Below are positions 16,911-24,603 of a stretch of 24,603 bases of DNA, piece after piece. Below the pieces are notes generated by a model. It saw only the letters and a list, made by a program, of their open reading frames with translations. It had not been told where the DNA came from and did not search any database. The stretch comes from Davidsoniella eucalypti (lineage: Eukaryota > Ascomycota > Sordariomycetes > Microascales > Ceratocystidaceae), in the NCBI GenBank assembly GCA_004009845.1, contig RMBW01000310.1, positions 1 through 24,603 of the forward strand, given 5' to 3'. The translations under genes and the position numbers were made by a program. Within the stretch, counting starts at the first letter, position 1, and each line of letters begins with the position of its first letter.

Positions 16911-18157
16911 TTGGGTGCAGTTATTCGGAAGACCTAGATCTCTGCAGTGCCACAGTAGGGTATCCCTATTAACATGGTCGAAAGCGCCTTTGATATCAAG
17001 TAGTGCAATACTCGATTTCAGGCCCTGTTCTTTCCATGACTTGACTTGGTCCATGAGAACCATTGCTGCATCGATCGTCGATCGTTGTTTCCGTCCGCCA
17101 AACTGCGTTGGGTGAAGCAGGTCGTCCTTTGTTGCAGCCAAGAAACCAAGTCTCTGTGCAAAAATTCGTTCCAATACTTTACCTAAGCAGTTCAGCAGCG
17201 TGATAATCCGATATGCCTTGATACGGGAATAGTCTGGCTTGTTGGTTTTTTCAATATCACTCCAATGCCCTGGCGCCACACCGTAGGACACTGTCCTTTA
17301 GTGAATAGCTCCGTGTAGACATAGTGGAAGACCTCGGGGATAGCCCTATAAGCATTTTGGATCATTTGGAAATTAATCCCATCTGGTCCAGCAGACTTCT
17401 TAGGGTTTGAGGTCATGATAGCTCTTTCAATCTCAATGGTAGAGATGTTAGGCCAAGGCCATTTCGAGTTCTCGTGATGTGGGATTGGTAGAGTGTCTTC
17501 GTCCTCAAGGGACTCACCTTTTTCGCCGCCCACAAGATTCAATAGCATCTTAGCTTTGTCGTCGAAAGACTCCGCCTTGACACCATTTTCCTCGAGTGGT
17601 TGTATATACGAGTCGGTTGTGGGTTTCGTGTATCTCATAGCAGTGAAGACTTCGTCGCCGGTTGCTTGTTCTAAGAAAGAATTGAAATAGTTAGCTTTGG
17701 TTTTGATAATGGCATGGAAATACCTGTTTCGTTTTTCTTTGTACTCCGTCAGACAGATCTTATCCTTCTTCCATTGTCGTTCGGCTCTGAGAAACGACTT
17801 CCTCAATAGCTTGAGTTCGTCGTTCCACCAAGGCTTACTTCGGGGGCAGATGCGGGCCTTCGGCATCACCTCTGCGCAGGTATCCTGGATGGCGGCGGTC
17901 AGAATGGCCGCCAAATCCGGTCGAGTATCTCTTTTTTTGAGATTTTCTAACACTAGTGCCTCTTTTTTTTTGAGGCTGTCTCTGAACTGTTGCCAGTCAG
18001 TTTTCTTCAAATTGTATACCACCTTTTCCTCCTCTTTTTTGTTATTTCGGGCGTCGTGGAACTGCAATTTAATGCACTGGTGATCCGAACCATGGAGACC
18101 TTCACACGTCCAACTAGTTTTCGTTTGCTTCATCTGCCCAGTGAGGAAGGCGAGATC
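16911..18157 (-). pseudogene. L3: LINE ORF2 fragment (endonuclease end to RT)
   Basis: Minus-strand copy corresponding to L1 positions about 9237-10482. It carries the end of the endonuclease (GSDHQCI), the linker (RSKPWWNDELKLLRKSF) and early RT (KKSAGPDGI, LLNCLGKVLERIFAQRL, ALLDIKGAFDHV). One frame runs from 18157 down to about 17245, where a C is missing from the run after ILKKP; the frame resumes from there to the junction. It is cut on the left by the L2 poly(A) tail and on the right by the A 5' LTR. It is nearly identical to L1, with differences concentrated in homopolymer lengths. Confidence 0.92.
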
Positions 18158-18336
18158 TGTAAGGGTCTAAGGCCCATCAGCATTGGCCAAGTCTTGCCTT
18201 GGCCCTACTTGACTTTGACATAAATAGGGACCGATTCCCTCGTAGTTTAGTCTTAGTTTCTCTTTCTCCCTCATCGGTCTCAATTCAATTCATCTTTACG
18301 ACCATTTTTCCTCGCAAATCCTCGTATATCGTCTCA
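18158..18336 (+). repeat. A 5' LTR (179 bp)
   Basis: Begins TGTAAGGGTCTAAGG and ends TATCGTCTCA. A TATA-like ATAAATA at 18220-18226 lies about 50 bp upstream of ATCGGTCTCAA (18273-18283), the inferred 5' end of the RNA. Confidence 0.96.
18220..18226 (+). promoter_or_regulatory. A LTR TATA-like box
   Basis: ATAAATA followed by GGGAC. The same box and spacing to the internal complementary site recur in the B, D, E1 and solo LTRs, and as TATATAA in C. Probable core promoter of the genomic RNA. Confidence 0.7.
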
Positions 18337-18338
18337 TT

Positions 18339-18349
18339 TTGAGACCGAT
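18339..18349 (+). promoter_or_regulatory. A self-priming primer-binding site
   Basis: TTGAGACCGAT, two bases past the LTR. It is the perfect 11-nt complement of ATCGGTCTCAA at 18273-18283 in the LTR. In Tf1 of fission yeast the first 11 nt of the RNA fold back onto such a site to prime reverse transcription; the same is inferred here. Confidence 0.88.
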
Positions 18350-18370
18350 AACTCTTAAGTTTTTGTTGTC

Positions 18371-18650
18371 CAAGCCGTCTGCTTGCCCTCTTTTCTGTCC
18401 AAGCCGTCTGCTTGCCCTCTCTTCCGTCCAAGCCGTCCGCTTGCCCTCTCTGTTGTCCAAGCCGTCCGCTTGCCTCTCTTCCTGTCCAAGCCGCCCGCTT
18501 GCCCTCTCTGTTGTCCAAGCCGTCCGCTTGCCTCTCTTCCTGTCCAAGCCGCCCGCTTGCCACTTTTCCTGTACAAGCCGACCGCTTGATTTCTCCCTTT
18601 GTCCAAGCCGTTTGCTTGCCCTTATTCATCCTGTCCAAGCTGTTTGCTTG
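18371..18650 (+). repeat. A leader array of ten 29-bp stem-loop repeats
   Basis: Ten tandem units of mostly 29 bp (last ones 30-32 bp), each GTC-CAAGC-5 nt-GCTTG-CC plus a pyrimidine spacer. The CAAGC/GCTTG stem is perfect in all ten, while loops (CGTCT, CGTCC, CGCCC, CGACC, CGTTT, TGTTT) and spacers vary. Units 4-5 and 6-7 look like a recent duplication of a pair. The array contains no ATG on the plus strand and no stop in several frames. It lies between the primer-binding site and gag. Confidence 0.93.
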
Positions 18651-18709
18651 CCCTATTGCACCTGCCTTATCCGTCCGCTCGCCCGCTTCCCACACACGTC
18701 CAAGTCACC

Positions 18710-20617
18710 ATGTCTGGCTTGCTATTTCTGTTCTGGGGTCTCCTTGCTACCCTAACCCGCTGCGTCTACCACACCTGGCAATACCTTGCCCTAGCGCGTG
18801 TTTTCACCCTGAACCCCAACCAGGAATCGACTGAGGGCTACATCTTGTCCGCCCTTGACCTACCTACGAAGCGCGCCTGGCGCGAACCCGGCTGGTGTTA
18901 CCTCGCACTATTCAAGCGCAAGGAGCGCGCCCGTCTGGCTTCCCTCCTTGGCTTTTGCCCTTCCACACGCGACGTCCTCGCCCATAAGGAACACTTTCAC
19001 GATAACTTGGGCCACCTCTCCTTCACCGGTGACTTTGTTGGCCACGTCGCCTGTGGAAACCGCGTAATCCGCGAAGCGCGTGCTCGTGCTCACGTATCCT
19101 CACGTCTCCTCTCCTCCTGTTTCATCGGCATCCCACGCTCTCCCCCGCGTGATAAGGATGGTAACCCCGTGCACTCTTCCCGCGCTCCTCTAGTCGCTCC
19201 AAGAGCTGCTGCATATGAAACTGAGGAACTAATCTCATACGAGACCACTCACACCCGTGCCATTAGTCGTGCTGCCTCTGTTCGAAGCCTATCCCACTTT
19301 GCCCCTGGTGTAGATACCCATTCTCGTCGTCGCCCCTCCGTCAGCCAGCACCCTTCCCCCGACTCTGACTTGGCCCGTCTGGCCGAAAGCATGGGAATGT
19401 CTGTCCGCCACGCGTCGCGTCCTCCATCCCGTGGCCGTCAGCCGACGCGTTCTCCTGGCCCTGCCCATTCACGCGCTCCCCAGCCTGCCGACAATGCGCT
19501 GCTCAACGAACTTAGGGAACTAAAGGACACTGTTTCGCTTCTGTCCCAATTAGTCATAGGCAACCACACTGAACCTACCGCTCCCGCCATGCCTCCCGTC
19601 CCAACTACTGCCGTCACTACTAGAAGACGTTCGAGATCCCGTAGCCGCGTCCGCCCATCTCAGCCTCACTTAATCGAATTTGGAGGCACCCACGCGGAAT
19701 ACGAAAACTGGCGCACCTTAGCAATTTTCAAGATGCGAATCGACGGTCGAGCCATAGGCGACGAGCTGGCCCGAACCGCTTACCTGTTCAGCCGACTGGG
19801 CACCGACACACGCGCCAAACTCAACGAGTTCTTCGTCTCCATTAGCGACCAGCCAGGCTCATACGACAAGCTGCTAGACAAACTCGACCTCATGTTCCGC
19901 AGCCGTGCCCGTAAGTCGCAAGCCCGCACTGCTTTCTTTGGTGCCCGCCAGGAGTCCCACGAATCATTCCTCGACTTCTTCAACCGTTTCGAAGGGTTAG
20001 CTCTGGCCGCAGGTATGCAAGACGACGACATGCTCATCGACCTCCTACGTCGCGCCACACGGGAAGAGCTAGTGGTCAAAACCACCATCCTCTGGAGCCT
20101 GCCTACTTACAGGGAAGTCACTGAGAGCCTGCTCGACCATTTCAGCCGCCATCACGATTACTACGGCCCTTACACAAAGAAGACCTCACGTCCTACCCAC
20201 TACCGAGACAGCGACAACTGGAGAGCACGTGCCGAGCCCCCTTCACGTAACAACGCACCTCGTCAACCGCAGCAACCCCGCAATGACAAGCCACGTCTTA
20301 ACCCTGCTGAACGCCATCGCATGCTACGAGAAGGAGTCTGCTTCATCTGCTCGCAGCCCGGGCATATCGCCAACCAATGCCCCTCTCGCAGAACCTTACA
20401 CGGACCCAAGACGAACAAGGTGCTGGTCAACGCAATCAACAGCGCTGTGAAGACGGCCATACGCGATGAAGTCCGACCCGCGGTACGTGAAGAACTTGCG
20501 AAAACGGACCACCTGATGATGGATCGCCTGCTGCCCTCGTCCGAAAGCACCGCCGTGGTGGCCTCTACCAACACGCACCGCCCGGCCACTGATGAGGATG
20601 ATTTGATGGATTTTTAG
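18710..20617 (+). CDS. gag: A Gag, 635 aa
   Basis: Chosen start is the ATG at 18710, the first ATG after the inferred RNA start, in the context GTCACCATG shared with element B. Residues 2-14 are hydrophobic (SGLLFLFWGLLAT). The module common to all three Gags follows, with EPGWCYLALFKRKERARLA from 59 and FHDNLGH at 96-102. Then a long basic Ser/Arg/Pro-rich region with RRRSRSRSR near residue 305, and a capsid-like region with YDKLLDKLDLMF and FLDFFNRFEGLALAAG. A CCHC zinc knuckle occupies 544-557 (CFICSQPGHIANQC). The protein ends EDDLMDF at TAG. The frame is fully open. It is long for a gypsy Gag because of the N-terminal module and linker. Confidence 0.93.
   Translation: MSGLLFLFWGLLATLTRCVYHTWQYLALARVFTLNPNQESTEGYILSALDLPTKRAWREPGWCYLALFKRKERARLASLLGFCPSTRDVLAHKEHFHDNLGHLSFTGDFVGHVACGNRVIREARARAHVSSRLLSSCFIGIPRSPPRDKDGNPVHSSRAPLVAPRAAAYETEELISYETTHTRAISRAASVRSLSHFAPGVDTHSRRRPSVSQHPSPDSDLARLAESMGMSVRHASRPPSRGRQPTRSPGPAHSRAPQPADNALLNELRELKDTVSLLSQLVIGNHTEPTAPAMPPVPTTAVTTRRRSRSRSRVRPSQPHLIEFGGTHAEYENWRTLAIFKMRIDGRAIGDELARTAYLFSRLGTDTRAKLNEFFVSISDQPGSYDKLLDKLDLMFRSRARKSQARTAFFGARQESHESFLDFFNRFEGLALAAGMQDDDMLIDLLRRATREELVVKTTILWSLPTYREVTESLLDHFSRHHDYYGPYTKKTSRPTHYRDSDNWRARAEPPSRNNAPRQPQQPRNDKPRLNPAERHRMLREGVCFICSQPGHIANQCPSRRTLHGPKTNKVLVNAINSAVKTAIRDEVRPAVREELAKTDHLMMDRLLPSSESTAVVASTNTHRPATDEDDLMDF
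20602..20617 (+). promoter_or_regulatory. Gag/Pol overlap with candidate -1 frameshift site
   Basis: The pol frame is open from 20602 and overlaps the end of gag by 16 nt in the -1 frame. Gag reads GAT TTT TAG. In the -1 frame the same bases read GGA TTT TTA. Element C has the same arrangement (GAT TTT TGA at 3359-3367, reverse strand), and both -1 frames encode DGFL. A Phe-tRNA paused before the stop could slip back one base on the five-T run. Inferred only; initiation at the ATG at 20656 is the alternative. Confidence 0.5.
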
Positions 20618-20655
20618 GTGACCAGGACAAGTCGCGCCCTGGTAAGGAGGATACG

Positions 20656-23600
20656 ATGGAAGGCGAACAGATAGTTAGATTAGAGATGGGAGCTAAGGGA
20701 ACGTATCTAGATTTATCTATGAATACTTTTTCTACGAAGGCTCTCGTCGACAGTGGCTGTCTCTGCCTCGCCGTCGTTCCCCCGCGCCTACTCACCTACG
20801 CCACGAAGACTTTACCCATCGAACCTCGTAAGGTATCCCTCGCTGCATCGCAAACCAGTCCTCCCGTCATCACCCAAATCGCCCAGTTCACACTACACTT
20901 GCCCGACCACCATGAGGACATCTGGGCCTACGTCGTCCCCGGCCAGACCGAAGACCTGATACTCGGTCAACGCTGGCTCATCAACCACGACGTGCACTTG
21001 CACCCTCGTTCCGGACAAATTGAAGTCCCTACGGCCGAAGAACTGACACCTGACGAATTCCACAAGCTCTGCGACAACGACGACGACCTCGCCATCTACC
21101 GGATTACACTAGAGGACGTCAACAGAGCATTAGCGCAAAAGGAACAGGAGAGACCTCCACTGCCTGAATGGTTAAGACCCGTAGCCTCTGCCTTCGAGGC
21201 AAAAGCGTCCAAGGACCTCCCGCCGCACCGGCCTGGAGTGGACTTGAAGATCGAGCTGCTGGAGGGAAAGACGTTACCTATACAATCGCTGTACCCGTTG
21301 TCTCGCGCAGAGTTGTTGGTGATGCAGAAGACGCTGACGGAACTACTGGCTACTAAATGGATAAAGGACACAAAGTCTGAAGTGGGCTCTCCAGTGCTAT
21401 TTGTAAAGAAACCTGGAGGTGGAATTCGTTTCTGCGTAGACTACCGCGCAGTCAACGCTATTTCCAAAAAGGACTCATACCCCTTACCCCTTATCCATGA
21501 CACCCTGCGGCAAATTTCGGAAGCCAAATGGGTGTCCAAGGTTGATGTCATTGCTGCATTCCATCGCATTCGTATAGCCCCTGGCTATGAGGAGTTAACC
21601 GCTTTCCGGACTCCCCTAGGTGCCTTCGAGTGGAACGTGATCCCTTTGGCCTGACGAATGCCCCTGCTGCTTTCAACGCTACATCAACTCGGTCCTTCGA
21701 AAGTGGCTAGGCATCAGCTGCAGCGCATACATTGACGACGTGGACATCTATTCCAGTGGTACTGAGGAAGAGCACAGGAAATTAGTGCTCGAAATTGTCC
21801 ATGCACTCGATCTCGCCGGCCTGCAACTCGACTTGCGCAAGTGTCACTTTCTGGCTAAGGAGATTAAGTTCCTCGGATTCATAGTCGGCCCAGGTATTGG
21901 TATCAAGGCTGACCCCGAGAAAACCCTAGCGATTCGTGAATGGAAACCACCTACGACATTGAAAGGTTTACGCGGGTTTATTGGCTTCGTGAATTTCTAC
22001 AGAGATTTTGTGCCTCGACTGTCAGAATTAATGGCGCCTCTGGTAGGGTTAACCAAGAAGGACACCCCTTTCGTATGGTCTGATGCCTGCGCTCACTCTT
22101 TTGCCGAAGTTAAGAAAGCCTTCCTTACTCCCCCTGTTCTGACTCCTTTTGACCCCCTGAAAGAAACTGTACTGACCGCCGACTCGTCTGGTTACGCCTT
22201 AGGAGCAGAATTATCCCAGCGAGGCGATGATGGCCTTATGCACCCCATCGCCTTCCTCTCGCGCAAACTTACTCCCCCGGAAGCCAATTACCCGATTCAC
22301 GACAAGGAGATGTTGGCTATTTACTGGTCCATTCGAGAATGGCGCCATTTCCTCCTAGGGGTTGACTTTGTGGTATACACTGACCACCGTAATCTGGAGT
22401 ACTTTCGCACTAAGAGGACGCTTGCCGAGAGACAGCGTCGCTGGGGATATGAGCTCTCTGACTTTAGCTTCTGCCTGCGCCACCGCCCAGGCACCGAGCA
22501 AATCGTACCAGACGCCCTTTCAAGAAGGGACCAGGACATGCCAGCCGACGAAAAAGACGATAGGCTGGCTAGTCGTGTGCACCAACTCCTCGAAAAGAGT
22601 GAGTCGAGCAATGACCTGGTAGTAATCGGCGCAGTTTGGGCTCAGGAGCCAGACAAGGATGCGCCGACTGACGATAACGCAACTAGAGAAGTAGTATCAT
22701 CCCCTTTTGCTGACCCCGAGATGACTGACCTATGGAACCAAGCCCTTGCCAATAATAACCGCTGGTGGCTGGCTCGTAAATTAGTACGAGACGAAGCCCG
22801 CTCGTTCCCCGCCGACTGGGGTCTGCAATGGCAGATGAGCGAATGTAAGGTTGACCAAGACGGACTGCTGCGCTGGCGTGATAGACTTTGGGTCCCATAT
22901 TACGAACCCCTGAGAACCAAGATTATCCAGCAAATTCACGACTCTACTCTGGCCGGACACCCAGGAAGAGCAATCACTCGTGATCTTGTATCGCGCGAGT
23001 ATGCCTGGCCTGGCCTGACTAACGACGTCCGACGATTCGTGTCCAACTGCTCCTCTTGCGGCAAGAGCAAGATCTGGCGAGAGCAGAAGCGCGGCCTATT
23101 GAAACCTCTGCCTGTACCGTCTAGACCCTGGGCTGAACTAGCAATGGACTTTATTGGCCCACTACCTACCTCTTCAGGCTATACTTCCATTCTGGGTGTC
23201 ACCGACCGCCTGTCTAAATCCCAGATCCTGATCCCTATGTCGTCTACAACCGCACAAGCCACCGCTGAAGCCTTGCTAATCCATGTTTTCTCGCACCACG
23301 GTTTTCCTCAAGCAATCGTCTCCGACAGAGGGCCTCAATTTGCGCAATTATTCTGGGGAGAAGTATGTCGCCGGTTCGGCATTCAGCGTCGCCTGTCCAC
23401 AGCGTTCCATCCTCAGACGGATGGCAGCCAAGAACGCAGTAATCAGGAGATTGAAACATACCTGCGCAATTTCTGCTCCTTCGCCCAGGACGACTGGGCC
23501 TCCTTACTGCCCCAAGCGCAACTCGCCCTAAACAACAGGATCTCTTCCGCTACAGGCCTCTCTCCTTTCTTCATGACCCACGGTTTTAACGTTGACATTA

Positions 23601-24254
23601 TCGAACCATCTGTACAAGGGCCCCCAGCCTCGAATAAGTCTCCAGTGCGCGGGGCCCAGGATTGGTTAGCAAAGCTAAGTGATGCCACCCAGTTCGCTAT
23701 TGTCGCCATGGCGGCCGCCCAAGAACACCAGGAGAACAGTGCTAACCGTCTTCGCCAGCCCTCTGAAAGTTTCAAAGTAGGAGACCTAGTTTACCTAAAC
23801 ACGAAGCACCTGACTACGGAAAGGCCTTCAAAGAAGCTAGACTGGCTAGCTAGACGGTACACTGTCCTGGAAGTTGTAGGCAGCCATAACGTTCGCCTGA
23901 ACGTACCCTCGGATATTCACCCAGTCTTCCATGTAGTCTCATCCGACGCGCCCCAAACAACCCTTTGCCATCTCAGGAGATTCAGGATGATGACCTGTCG
24001 CAATCACGGCTAGGGAAGCGCTTGAGGACCCCTCATTGGAGGATGGTGAGTACAGGGTGGAGGCAATATTGAAACAGCGCACTTCCCGAGGTCACAAGCA
24101 AGCCCTCGTCAAATGGCTAGGCTACCAAGATGCGACGTGGGAACCCCTGGAACATGTGGAAGACACTGTTGCCTGGCGCATCTTCACGGAGAAAACCAAG
24201 AAGAACTGGGATGTCACTGTCCAGTCTCTGTACTCTGCCTGGTTATTGTCGTAG
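20656..24254 (+). pseudogene. pol: A Pol: protease, RT, RNase H, integrase, chromodomain (four frameshifts)
   Basis: About 1,200 codons. Protease: ALVDSGCLCLAVV, with the catalytic Asp at residue 32 from the ATG at 20656. RT: GGGIRFCVDYRAVN, KVDVIAAFHRIRI (motif A) and AYIDDVDIY (motif C) near 21727. RNase H: TADSSGYALGAEL, KEMLAIYWSIREW, DHRNLEYF. Integrase: HHCC (HDSTLAGH ... CSSC), AMDFIGPLP, IVSDRGPQF, QERSNQEIE. Chromodomain: EYRVEAILKQR, LVKWLGY, TWEP near 24048-24160. The frame breaks at about 21645 (T run), 21674 (C run), 23935 (A run) and 23994 (C run); each fits loss of one base relative to E1 or conserved motifs. All catalytic residues remain, so a sequencing cause is plausible; taken at face value the gene is inactive. 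Confidence 0.93.
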
Positions 24255-24543
24255 AGCAAATCCGACAAGGGCTATGGCGTGACCCTCGACACACGCAATC
24301 CTCCCCCTGGAGGCTATGCCGCAGACCACTGCGCCACGACGACCGCTTGCGCCCCCTGGCGCCTACCGCTTCCGGTATCTTTACCCTGTTTGGAAAGTGT
24401 TATTTTTGTTTTATTGGATTGTTACCATGGCTCATCTTGCTTTCTTGATTTGTTCATATTGCATTGGTTGTTTGAAGGAGTTTTTTATGGGGTTTTTGTT
24501 GTAAAATTAGTAAATTTTTTCTGCCGGTGGGGGGGGAGACTAT
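24255..24543 (+). other. A 3' UTR and polypurine tract
   Basis: Non-coding; T-rich in its second half. GTAAAATTAGTAAATTTTTT is shared in similar form with the E1 3' UTR (near 2862). The polypurine tract at 24521-24543 (G-run then AGACTAT) is nearly identical to that of E1. Confidence 0.85.
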
Positions 24544-24603
24544 TGTAAGGGTCTAAGGCCCATCAGTATTGGCCAAGTCATGCCTTGGCCCTACTTGACT
24601 TTG
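24544..24603 (+). repeat. A 3' LTR, first 60 bp (runs off the window)
   Basis: TGTAAGGGTCTAAGGCCCATC directly after the polypurine tract. It differs from the 5' LTR at two of 60 positions (C/T and T/A); at both it agrees with the B LTR instead. Confidence 0.93.

Larger units (their letters stand above)
18158..24603 (+). mobile_element. A: near-complete Ty3/gypsy chromovirus
   Basis: 5' LTR 18158-18336, self-priming site 18339-18349, hairpin-array leader to 18709, gag 18710-20617, pol 20656-24254 (in -1 frame to gag), 3' UTR, polypurine tract 24521-24543 and the first 60 bp of the 3' LTR (24544 to the window end). It inserted into LINE L3; AGATC (18153-18157) is the expected target duplication. 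The 60 bp of 3' LTR visible differ from the 5' LTR at two positions, suggesting a fairly recent insertion. Pol is split by four one-base losses, all in homopolymers. Confidence 0.96.

Noticed and set aside
18337..18355. tRNA-primed primer-binding site
   Set aside because: No recognisable tRNA 3'-end complement, whereas an exact 11-nt match to the LTR itself is present and covaries among families.
18371..18650. Regular ~29-bp palindromic repeats resembling a CRISPR array
   Set aside because: Units are directly adjacent with related pyrimidine spacers rather than unique ones, and the array sits in a retrotransposon leader in a eukaryotic-type locus; the same array recurs in B and C2.
18285..18695. 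Long open frames on both strands through the leader repeats
   Set aside because: The 29-bp repeat lacks stop codons in several frames, so open frames arise automatically; none has a credible ATG start or conserved protein. The leftward extension of A Gag starts only at a TTG.

Overview
The window is a nest of fungal retrotransposons with no recognisable host gene, tRNA, rRNA or CRISPR array. The protein families point to a filamentous fungus: Ty3/gypsy elements whose integrase ends in a chromodomain (chromoviruses), and a Tad1/I-like LINE with an EEP endonuclease, reverse transcriptase, RNase H and C-terminal zinc finger. The species cannot be named. The copies lack the dense C-to-T/G-to-A decay left by repeat-induced point mutation (RIP).

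Layout from left to right. (1) 1-3085, plus strand: the 3' half of chromovirus E1 (end of RT, RNase H, integrase, chromodomain, 3' LTR), interrupted at 475-653 by a solo LTR with a perfect 5-bp target duplication. (2) 3086-5394, minus strand: the 5' half of a different chromovirus, C (protease start, complete gag, leader, 5' LTR), with E1 inserted in its protease. (3) 5395-6632, minus strand: element C2 (gag 5' part, hairpin-repeat leader, last 32 bp of its LTR), into whose gag C is inserted. (4) 6626-7186, minus strand: element B (gag start, hairpin-repeat leader, complete LTR), fused to C2 at a 7-bp microhomology. (5) 7187-13439, plus strand: LINE copy L1 with poly(A). It contains a single N and a roughly 785-bp tandem duplication, followed by an indel-rich stretch that looks like an assembly or quality problem. 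(6) 13440-15202, minus strand: D, a small non-coding LTR element arranged as leader-LTR-internal-leader-LTR. (7) 15203-16910, plus strand: L2, a LINE 3' fragment with poly(A). (8) 16911-18157, minus strand: L3, a LINE ORF2 fragment into which L2 inserted. (9) 18158-24603, plus strand: chromovirus A, nearly complete (5' LTR, leader with ten hairpin repeats, gag, pol, polypurine tract, first 60 bp of the 3' LTR).

The LTR elements share a tight architecture. Most LTRs are 179 bp, begin TGTAAG-like and end in CA, with a TATA box about 50 bp before an internal 11-12 nt site. Two nucleotides past the LTR lies a perfect complement of that site. The pairing is kept although the sequence itself differs between families (ATCGGTCTCAA, ATCGGCCACAA and TATCTTCTTTAA versions). 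This is the signature of Tf1-type self-primed reverse transcription, and the covariation makes it convincing.

Two further signals look less familiar. The leaders of A, B and C2 carry arrays of short stem-loops in which stem changes are compensated on both sides. The three Gag proteins all begin with a hydrophobic segment followed by a shared GWCYL/FHxxLGH module ahead of the usual capsid-like and zinc-knuckle regions. Most reading-frame breaks outside the bad LINE stretch are single-base losses in homopolymer runs, so element A may be more intact than the raw sequence suggests.
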